Below are positions 12,178 to 20,399 of a stretch of 31,367 bases of DNA, piece by piece. The translations under genes and the position numbers were made by a program. The notes under the pieces were generated by a model. That model searched no databases. It worked only from the letters and a program-made list of their open reading frames with translations, and was not told where the DNA came from. Source of the DNA: Zygnema cylindricum (taxonomy: Eukaryota; Streptophyta; Zygnematophyceae; Zygnematales; Zygnemataceae). Every line of letters begins with the position of its first letter. Position 1 is the stretch's first letter. The stretch lies in NCBI GenBank assembly GCA_037447655.1, contig JBBHKE010003024.1:1-31367 (forward strand). Direction: 5' to 3'.

Positions 12178-12320
12178 GTTGTTTTATAGGAGGAGAGAGA
12201 GAGAGGGAGAGAGAGGGAGAGAGAGGGAGAGAGAGGGAGAGAAATAGAGAGAATACGGTGGAGGCGGTAGACGAGAGAGAGAGAGAGAGAGGGAGAGAGG
12301 GAGAGGAGAGGGAAGAATTG
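12178..12320 (-). promoter_or_regulatory. 5' UTR of the LRR gene with (CT)n tracts
   Basis: Between the ATG at 12177 and the TATA box at 12350 the minus strand is a run of CT and CCTCT repeats (GAGA on the plus strand). CT-rich leaders are common in plant 5' UTRs. The exact transcription start is inferred to lie about 30 bp downstream of the TATA box. Confidence 0.55.
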
Positions 12321-12342
12321 AGGAAGAATAAGTCTGCGGGAG

Positions 12343-12350
12343 CTTTTATA
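12343..12350 (-). promoter_or_regulatory. TATA box of the LRR gene
   Basis: TATAAAAG on the minus strand, about 170 bp upstream of the start codon and directly before the CT-rich leader. It matches the plant TATA consensus. Confidence 0.7.
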
Positions 12351-13082
12351 CGCGATACGGGGAGGGAGAAATGATTGGGCGCGAAAATCGAGGTCTGGGG
12401 TGACGTGGCGGCCGCAGAATGGCTGAAGCGGCGGTCTCTTCTGTACTTGTCGGCCGACGCTGGCGCCACTGGTCGTACCCGATATCGTACGCTTTTTTGG
12501 ACTATGTGGAGTTTTTGTACTTGTTCAACTATTGCATGTTTTTGTACTTATCGAGTTTTTGGAAGTCCCTGTACGGTGTTTGTCGCCTAGCGTACTTGTA
12601 ATTAAAGACAAAACAAAATAGATAATGCTAAATGCTTGTATATATGCTATTTCTAAACTGTAAAATAAATGGTTTAGTTCTGGCCACGTAAGACTTTTTG
12701 GTGTACTTATTAAATAGTGTGGATTTTAGGGTTTTAGAGCGCGCATTGATTGAGAGAAACACTATTTTGGATCCTTTTGGAAATTGTACGTAAGGCGATG
12801 ATTGATTCCTAGTGGTACGGTATCGTTTCTACAGCTGTCACTCGAAGCTAATGTCGTTTTTTGACGACCGCTGCTGAATCTGAGAGTGTAGGATCTCGCG
12901 ATGTCGGTGGTCAACGAAGGTACGTTTCTACAGCAGGCGACTGGACACGTGTACAGCAGTGTTTAGTATTGACCATCTAGGTCCCGACTCGTCGCTCAAC
13001 CGTCACCGACACAAAAGATTCGCAAATTTTGGAGCGCTCGCGAGTCAAACAATTATGTCGGAGGAAATCGGATCCGTCGATG
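12351..13082. other. Upstream region of the LRR gene, no gene seen
   Basis: Presumed promoter-proximal and intergenic DNA. It is moderately GC-rich near 12400-12600, with several GTACTTGT / GTACGG words. The short frames at 12375-12601 have no recognisable motif. Confidence 0.5.
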
Positions 13083-13313
13083 CTACAATTACCGTGAATC
13101 GAAATTAGTGCTGATAATTTTTTCGCCACTTAAAAAACATCTTTTCTCTGTACACACTTGACGGATTTTCAATTTGAGACCGCCAATCGTTAGCTGAGAA
13201 TCTTATCTTTCAATCGCAACCGTCCGATCCACATTCCGACATGTGTGTACGGATAAAAGATGCTTTTAAGAGGCGAAAAAAACATTAACCCTAATAGCGA
13301 TTCACGGTTGTAG
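13083..13313. mobile_element. ~217-bp palindromic MITE, copy 2
   Basis: Left end CTACAATTACCGTGAATCG and right end CGATTCACGGTTGTAG are inverted repeats. The interior shares the TTTTCTCTGTACACACTTG ... GACATGTGTGTACGG arms of the family. A few extra bases near the left end separate it from the consensus. Confidence 0.85.
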
Positions 13314-13357
13314 CGGAAACGAAATTGAGAATGTAAATCGGACGGCCGAGATTTACA

Positions 13358-13615
13358 ATGTTCGCCAAGGGGAAAGTCTTAGCTCCATGTGGGAATCAGA
13401 TCGAAGGACCAATCAGGTTTTGTTTGGAAGCGCCTCATTTAACGTATTCACATTTAGATTTAATTCATTTGTTTGTGGCTCGTTTTAAGGGTCCCGATTT
13501 CGTGACTTCGTGGTCAATAATTGGCCATAGGTACTTGCTACGTGACAATTTAGTGAATTTACAGCCCGACAAAAAAACCAGAATTTGGGAGATAGCGTTT
13601 ATGTCGGGCAGGTAA
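13358..13615 (+). other. Unassigned 85-codon open frame
   Basis: An ATG-initiated frame of mixed composition, less repetitive than the surrounding AT-rich DNA, followed by a donor-like CAGGTAAAAT. I recognise no domain. It starts shortly after a MITE. It may be chance, an exon of an unseen gene, or a relic; I do not assign a function. Confidence 0.15.
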
Positions 13616-14258
13616 AATAAAAAAGGAGTGAAAATATATCGTATTGAGATGAATTAGAAATTAAGAATCCTGGCAGGACCGTACAAAGATAACGGTTTTA
13701 CATTTGCGGTTGGTAGACAATTTTGGTTCAATTTGTTAGGGTTTTTTTAACCCGCGACAAAAAAATTTAGCGTACTAAATACTACGAAAGCTTTTGGACA
13801 CGTATTATATTTAGCAAATATTAAATTTGGTTTATAAACGTTGCTGCGTTTTGAAACTTTTGTTACAAGAGAATGATCACATTTGTTACGTCACATCCAC
13901 ATAATCACAAAAAGTACAAAAAGCTTGACTATATTTTAAAAAGTACGAGTGAGAAGATCGTTGACAAGACGCGCATTAAATACCAAAACCCTAACGTCCA
14001 AGACTCGACGAAAACCCGGACTTCCGGAAAATCCGCTGACAATAATACAAACTAGAACCTGAACCCTGAGTTTTGACTGACGTAATACTTGTCGTAACAT
14101 TACGCATCGTAGAACAAAACCCTAGAACTGCCCGCACAAAGTACGCCAAGTTTGTACGATTGTGTACTTCTGTAAGTCACAAAACGACAAATGTGATGTA
14201 CGGAGTTGCCCTGTTGTATGCTCAAAAAATCCGTGACAAAAACATTTCTAGTCATACA
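13616..14258. other. Spacer between MITE copies, no gene seen
   Basis: AT-rich sequence with scattered AACCCT words. The short frames at 13873-14055 and 14073-14351 show nothing recognisable, and the second one runs into a MITE. Confidence 0.5.
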
Positions 14259-14475
14259 CACCGTGAATCGCTATTAGTGTTAATGTTTTTTTCGTCTCGT
14301 AAAACATATTTTCTCCGTACACCCTTGTCCGATTGTAGATGTGACGGTTGAAATTGAAAGGTAATATTCTCAGCTTCCGATTGGCGGTCTAAAATTGAAA
14401 ATCGGACAAGTATGTACGGATATAAGATGTTTTGAGTGGCGGAAAATTTATTAACCCTAATAGCGATTCAAGGTG
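14259..14475. mobile_element. ~217-bp palindromic MITE, copy 3
   Basis: Full-length copy: CACCGTGAATCGCTATTAGTG at left, TAATAGCGATTCAAGGTG at right, with internal arms TTCTCCGTACACCCTTGTCCG and CGGACAAGTATGTACGG. The centre is in the opposite orientation relative to copy 1. Confidence 0.88.
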
Positions 14476-15226
14476 TAGCAGATTCACCGCCGTCGATATA
14501 ATCTCCCCTAAAAAACCAGCAATGTGTTCGTTTTTTTCTGATTCCCATTTGTCCTCCCCATGCGATATTTATGCCGATACGATATTTGTTTCCTTATTTA
14601 ACACAATTTTGCAATTTAACGGTCAGATGAGCCTCCACGACTTCATCAAAATTTGAAAGATTTCCGTACACGCTTTGTGATACTGCATTTCTCGACCGTC
14701 AGATCTTTCATCTAGACGGCAAAGAACTGCGCAGCCCGTTCCCTTAGGGTTCAGAAATTGGTACCTTTTCTGAATCGTCACCGTATACAGATCGTGGCCG
14801 TCAATTTCTGTTTTTGACGACCTCTAAACGACAAATTTGAAGTGCTAATGCCTTAAACGGTAGAGCGTGGACAGACCGAACCTGTTGAAAGAAAAGTCGT
14901 TCAGAAAAGTTAAAATCGAAGAAAAAGACAGACGTACCTTTTGGTCGTCTCTGGAAAAAAGAATCATAATTGTAACGGTAAACAGATAGAGACTTCGGCC
15001 GATGTAAACTATGCTGACGTGGATAAGACGACATTCTGGATAAGAGACGTGACCGACAGAATCATCTATTAGCCGTACAGTGCGCAAGAAATTCAAGCGG
15101 ACAATATATTACGGGGAGCTCTCTTTTCAGCACGAAATTTCTTATCCTAGGCGTTTTGGCGCATTATGGCCAAAAGGCCGTTTTGCAAAAATTCGATGAC
15201 CGCGGAGAAATCGAACCTCGAAAGTA
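14476..15226. other. Spacer between MITE copies, no gene seen
   Basis: Mixed-composition DNA. Frames at 14801-15096 (minus) lack recognisable motifs and splice support. A degenerate AGGCGTTTTGGCGC..GGCCAAAAGGCCG palindrome lies near 15150-15182. Confidence 0.45.
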
Positions 15227-15446
15227 CAACCGCGAATCGTTATTAGCGTCTAAGGTTTTTTTTGCCGCGTAATACATCTTTTCTCCGTACACACTTGTCG
15301 GATATTCAATTTGAGACCGCCAATCAGAAGCTGAGAGTGTTACCTTTCAATCGCAACCGTCAGATCCACAATCCGACAAGTGTGTACGGAGAAAAGATGT
15401 TTTAAGTGGCGAAAAAAACCTTGACGCTAATAAACGATTCGCGGTG
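15227..15446. mobile_element. ~217-bp palindromic MITE, copy 4
   Basis: Left end CAACCGCGAATCGTTATTAGCG and right end CGCTAATAAACGATTCGCGGTG are complementary. The CACCGTG terminus has become CGCG on both sides, so the change was either present at both ends at insertion or kept symmetrical. Internal arms match the family closely. Confidence 0.88.
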
Positions 15447-15626
15447 GTAATGATTGGGACTCCTACAGGACACTAATATAATTTTACTCTCGTTTTTTGC
15501 CGTACTATTTTCATATTTTTTGTATATACCACGTGGCATTCTATGTATGGCTCTTAACCGCAGTCATCCGACATTCCCATAGGCGCAAAAAGTGGCCTTC
15601 TCTAAAATCGACCTTTAAGGCCCTAA

Positions 15627-16336
15627 GGGCGTGTCCCCATGTGTTCAAGTAAGGGTTTTTTTCCGTCGTTTACACAGAAAATGGGACTTCCTACTTGAAA
15701 ATATAACGCCGTACTAAAAATGGGCAAAAACTCAAATACATTTTGCGTCATCTTGGAACTTGAAAGGTACGGCGATTTGGCAGTATTATCATCGCGACCC
15801 ACTTCCAGTTCATCTTCACACTTGCACTGAAATGAAATCGCGATCTGCTTTTAATCAAAATACTACCCTATTGACGAATAGAAAGCCTGGGTTGCACGCG
15901 TCAAAAAAATTCATTTGTTTTTTTGCAGTTGGGAGAATACACGAAAAAAACTTTGTTTGTCCGTTTGCTTATGTTGTCCACTTGTGGGCGTCTACAAATG
16001 TCATTTTGTAGACGTAGGCGATTGCTTATGTCGTTCACGTGTGGGCGTCAACAAATGACAGTCGGCGTCGACAATTGTCCCAGTATATCAGGAGCTCTTT
16101 GCGGCGTACAAATGTCCGCAGTTTTTGTTCCGAGATCATTGGCGTCTACAAATGTCAGCAGTTTGTTGGCGTCTACAGGTGTCGCAAGTATTGGCCACGT
16201 GTACAACTGCCACATATTCAAAATAATGAACGCGCAAGTAACGATTGACATAGGCACACTTTGAAAAGTACACCGTAAAATCAGCGCTAAATTCCAAAAT
16301 AACGTTTCAAAATATCGCTTACATGGGGACACGCCC
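15627..16336. mobile_element. PIF/Harbinger-like non-autonomous element, 710 bp
   Basis: The terminal inverted repeats GGGCGTGTCCCCATG and CATGGGGACACGCCC are perfect for 15 bp, and both sides are flanked by TAA (15624-15626 and 16337-16339). A 3-bp TWA target duplication and GGG-starting ends are the signature of PIF/Harbinger (Tourist-like) elements. No transposase frame is present. The interior carries an irregular repeat of GGCGTCTACAAATGTC units between about 15985 and 16175. Confidence 0.88.
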
Positions 16337-16754
16337 TAAGGTTCAATTTTCAAGCGACCTTCATACGAAATGTTCGAAAATTTAGTGCGCACTTTATAAA
16401 CTAGGTTTATTTCCGAGCTGTCACTATTCACGGCTATCATTAGTTCCGGAAATTCTGCGATATGCTTCTACTCGGGGGACAAGCCAGGCTGTCTATAATG
16501 CAGGAGATCCTCACTTTGTTTTTTGGGCAAGAGACAAAAATGGTCTTAGCATTCATTCGTATCTGTCTCGCTGCTCAGATCCGACAAGAAGGTACTGTAC
16601 GATAAGGTCTCGCAATCCTAAAAGTTTGTTCCAATTATGAGGACTTTGTTTTTTCCTTCCAGTGCATTGAAATTTGAATATTCTTGGAGACAGACAAAAG
16701 AAATTTGAGTTGACCAGAACTGACAAATCATAAACAGTTTCAAACAAGACAATA
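16337..16754. other. Spacer, no gene seen
   Basis: No recognisable gene or transposon ends. The minus-strand frame at 16553-16930 is mostly minisatellite translation. Confidence 0.5.
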
Positions 16755-16839
16755 AAGTACAGTATAGTACAATATAGTACAGTATAGTAAAATACAGTAC
16801 AGTATAGTACAATACAGTACAGTAAAGTACAGTACAGTA
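16755..16839. repeat. AGTACAGTAT minisatellite
   Basis: About eight 10-bp units alternating AGTACAGTAT and AGTACAATAC, directly abutting the left end of a MITE copy. Confidence 0.9.
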
Positions 16840-17055
16840 CACCGTGCATCGTTATTATGGCTAAACAAATTTCGAACAGTAAAAAGCGTTTATCTCTGCG
16901 ATGGACCGTTGGATTTTTTCCTTGAGGCAAGCAGTCGAAAGGTGACGATCCTACCTTTCTATCATAACGTCATGGTTGAAAATCGGAAAATTATGTGACA
17001 AGAAAAATAGCTTTGATTGCCCGAAAAATGTTTAACCCTAATAACGATGGGCGGT
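16840..17055. mobile_element. ~217-bp palindromic MITE, copy 5 (divergent)
   Basis: Ends CACCGTGCATCGTTATTATGG and CCCTAATAACGATGGGCGG are kept and the length is right, but the internal arms (TCTGCGATGGACCG, AGGTGACGATCC) differ strongly from the other copies. It is an older copy or a separate subfamily. Confidence 0.7.
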
Positions 17056-17146
17056 ATAGCGTTAGGGAGCCTTTGGATGTGATTTCAAACAAAAGAAAAC
17101 GAGCTTGTCAATTTGTGGCGCAAACTACACCATGTATCGCTATCAG

Positions 17147-17596
17147 TAGTGTTGGGTATCGAGGACCCATTGCCGATATTCGATATATATATATCGAATT
17201 TCATGTACCCGATATTCGATATATCGCTTTGATATATCGAATTTCAAATTATCGCGATATATCGCCGATATATTGCCAATATATCGTATCGACGATATAT
17301 CGAAAATGAAAATTTTACAATTTTTTTTCAAACCCCCCCCCCCCCCCGCGCTCAGTGGGGGGGGGGGGGGGGGGGGGGGGGGGCAAAATATCCGTACGAT
17401 TTTTCGTACGATTCTCCGTACTCTTTTACGTACGGTTTTCCGTACTCTGACTGTACGGATATGCAATTTTTGCGATATATATCGCGATAATTTATGTTGG
17501 TCCCGGTACGATATATCGAGGAATCTGCTCGATCGATATTCGATATATCGAATATCGAAATTATCGCGATATGAAACTACCCGATACCCAACACTA
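17147..17596. mobile_element. hAT-like non-autonomous element nested in a MITE, 450 bp
   Basis: Terminal inverted repeats TAGTGTTGGGTATCG are perfect for 15 bp. Flanking 8-bp direct repeats GCTATCAG (17139-17146) and GCTATTAG (17597-17604) match at 7 of 8 bases. An 8-bp target duplication and TAG.GTTG ends fit the hAT superfamily. The interior is rich in CGATATAT palindromes and holds a C15/G27 hairpin, with no transposase. Confidence 0.82.
17333..17383. repeat. C15 / G27 homopolymer hairpin
   Basis: Fifteen C, a 9-nt spacer GCGCTCAGT, then 27 G inside the hAT-like element. The runs can pair with each other, or the G run can form a quadruplex. Lengths are likely unreliable in an assembly. 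Confidence 0.9.
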
Positions 17597-17645
17597 GCTA
17601 TTAGTGTTGTTTAATTTTTTCCCGCCGCTTAAAACTCTTTTCTTG

Positions 17646-18330
17646 TCTTTTTTTGTCTTTTCTTCTCTTCCTTCTCTTTTCTTTTTCTCTAAATCTCTTT
17701 TCTTTGTTCTTGTTCGCTCGCTCTCACACAAATATTGCAGAGAATTCATTATTATCGACTTTATACATTAATTTGATTACCGTATCCATTTTAAATTTTC
17801 TTTTGCAATATAGAGTAAATACTTTATAGAAATTATACAAATTTTGATTGTCCACAAAAACGTTATTTGTAGTTGCTAACCCTGTAAATAAAATCTTTTA
17901 AATTTGAATATCCACATTGCATAACTTGTACGGCGCAATTTGTTGTCATCAAACTCATAACAAATCGTTAATCACTCTACACTTGCGAACACACTTAACT
18001 TACCATTGTCGTTCAATAAACGATAACTATTGGTATCGGTTTCATCGCGATATTTTTCTTGCCGATACACAACACTAATATTCTGTACAACTGATATTTT
18101 CGAATATCATGTTTTTATTTCAAAGTCGTGTTTTTGCATTCACAATTTCAAAACCATGCAGAAAATTCGGTTGGCGAGATTTAGCGCATATAACCGTTAA
18201 AAAGGACCGTCGGTATTCTCCAAAACTGGCGGATCTAGCCGTTTCATCCGCAATTTATGGGCGTTTTGTCTTTTTCTCGTCGCTTCTTCACGAATTCTTT
18301 CGGAGTAGCCAAGAGCATCAAAAAAGGATA
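17646..18330. other. Spacer with a second hAT-like right end
   Basis: No gene seen. GCCGATACACAACACTA ending at 18077 is the complement of a TAGTGTTGtGTATCGGC terminus and follows CATCGCGATATTTTTCTT. This looks like the right end of a relative of the 17147 element whose left end I cannot place. Confidence 0.45.
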
Positions 18331-18547
18331 CACTATGATCGCTAATAGCGTTGATGTTTTTTTCTCCGCTTAAAGCATTTGTTCTCCGCGCACACATCTC
18401 CAATTTTCCATGGGAGATCGCCAATCGCTAGGTGAGAATCTTAATTTTCGATCACAACCGTGGGTTAGACAATCTAACGACTGTGCAAGGAGTAAAGATG
18501 TCTTAAGTTGGCAAAAAAAACATTAACACTAATAGCGATACATGGTG
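18331..18547. mobile_element. ~217-bp palindromic MITE, copy 6
   Basis: Left CACTATGATCGCTAATAGCG and right CACTAATAGCGATACATGGTG with the family's length and internal arms (TTCTCCGCGCACACATCTCC, GACTGTGCAAGGAG). Moderately diverged. Confidence 0.82.
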
Positions 18548-19225
18548 GAGCTCGTTGTAGAGGGCCAATTTTTTAAAGGCTGGATACCTTGTAGTCAAAT
18601 TAATAAAATATAAACAAACATATAGCACTATCTACTGTAACACCCATATTGAAGTACTTTTAATAAATGTTGGTAAAATAAATACCACAGGTAAATTAAA
18701 AATACGGAAAATCACAACCCTTAAACTACAAACGGCTAGAAACTCGTGATATCATTTTGGATTTTTTGTCATCGTACCATACGTTATTTTTTGTCTGAAC
18801 GACATACTTTATTTATGTGAATGGTAAAAGAATAGTGGAGTGCGGTTAATGTTCGTAATATAATGTGCAACTGGTGAGAAAATGATCGTTGGATCGTTCA
18901 AGTTGCGAGAAAATCCAACGTCCATTGTTCGATCTATTTACAATTGAAGGTTTCAATTGAATCGTGACCAGCATTTAATTTTCCTGGGTACTAAGGTGTA
19001 AGACCCTAATCTTTATGATTAATTTATTTTATTTGAATAAGGACAATTTCCTTGCCATCATTCTTTAGAAATCAAACACTAAGAAAGGGCCAACTAATTA
19101 CAACAAATTTTGTTATGAAATTAAACTAAATTTATAATTTTTGGTTATTCACATTATGTTTTTTCTACGTAGGGAGCCTAAAAAGGGTAGAAAAGCTCAC
19201 AAAATGCTAAAAAAAATTGCACTTG
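18548..19225. other. AT-rich flank of the retrotransposon, no gene seen
   Basis: No gene recognised. The segment 19169-19222 recurs inverted at 5237-5284, next to the degraded LTR fragment. Confidence 0.5.
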
Positions 19226-20399
19226 TGAAACTCTGAGACCTCCATTGGCCCTCAGAGTATGCAGATCCAAAAGAAGCTAATCTAGATAGTGCCGACTCCA
19301 AGTTAATATAAACCCAAGTGACTGACCCCTTGACAGTCAGACCCCAATATAGATTCACCCCTGTGAAATAACACTTTCTGTGTGCTCAGTTCCACCACAG
19401 AATGCAAAGTTAGAATATGAGATTTGGACACATTCACCCACTTTGACTTTCCCTTAGAAATACAGCCACCCTGGCAGACAAAAACTCTGACCGACTACAC
19501 CCCTGTGTAGCCTAGACTCCCCTGAGTCCGCAGCAAAAAGAATCACTGAAAATGGTCAAGTAAATTGATAGATATGGCTGGCCAAAGTTTGCCATTTATA
19601 CAGAGTGCTCTCTGGGAGAGGCAGCTGACTACCCAAAATTTTCTAAGTCCTATTCCCTCTCTAAAACTCTATCTACTGAAGTACGGCACCAATCAAATTA
19701 CTGTATCGTACAGAAAAGTACAGGTGCCGGTGTACTTTCTGTACGGCCATTGTACGACATGGCCAAAATGTCGACACGTGTCAAATCAGGATTAGTTCCT
19801 GTAATCTCCGGAATTCCCGTAATCCAATGTTATTACGCCACGTGTTATCTGACGTGGCAAAGACCGTAAAACGCCAAAAGTACATTTCCGTGATCGCGGC
19901 GCCTATCGCGGCCGTCCGATCAAAACCGGCTATAATCCTAGCCGCTGAAATTCGACGCGCGGTATTCGTTTCGCTATCGAAACAAATGCGCGGTATCCGT
20001 TCTGTCCCCATACCGTACTTCGTACTAAATGAAACTGTATCTATGTACAAAGTATCTATAAGCCGTTAAACGGATTTATCTACATACAAAGATTTATATA
20101 TTTATTAAACCTTATATATCGTAATATCATTCTTAGACTTAACGGCTAGAGCTAACGGCTACTGCCGACTGACTTACGGCAGGTACCAGGATCAATTCCT
20201 GCGTCCGGCAGCCTACTTTTGGTAAGTCTAATTCTCCCCCTGTCTTCTCTAGAGAGCCTAGGCAGCCATGGCTCTAGCTCCCTATCCAGCCTTCAGTGAC
20301 TACAACAAGTGTGGGGGCTTGGATAGGGGAGTTAGAGGCAGACCGCCTCAGCTCTTTTTCTATCCTAATACAGACCTAGAAAATACCCAAATATCAACA
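19226..20399 (-). repeat. 3' LTR of the gag-only retrotransposon
   Basis: Near-identical to the 5' LTR. The gag frame runs 40 bp into it before stopping at 20360. Within it, on the plus strand near 20185-20205, is AGGATCAATTCCT, similar to a tRNA T-arm or Pol III B box; the older LTR fragment at 6010-6030 has the closer form GGGATCAAATCCC. Confidence 0.93.

Larger units (their letters stand above)
17128..17645. mobile_element. MITE copy 7, split by a hAT-like insertion and truncated
   Basis: The left end CACCATGTATCGCTATCAG (17128-17146) resumes after the insertion as GCTATTAGTG..TTTTTTCCCGCCGCTTAAAAC (17597-17645). The rest of this MITE is absent. It dates the hAT-like insertion as younger than this MITE copy. 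Confidence 0.72.

Noticed and set aside
12375-12601. Two overlapping plus-strand frames upstream of the LRR gene
   Set aside because: Short, overlapping, no motif; the region is more likely the LRR promoter.
18109-18345. 78-codon frame ending in a MITE
   Set aside because: No domain, no splice support, and its end lies in a transposon.
19565-20069. Small frames repeated identically at 19565/22726, 19781/22942 and 19827/22988
   Set aside because: Duplicated only because they lie in the two LTRs; no recognisable protein features.
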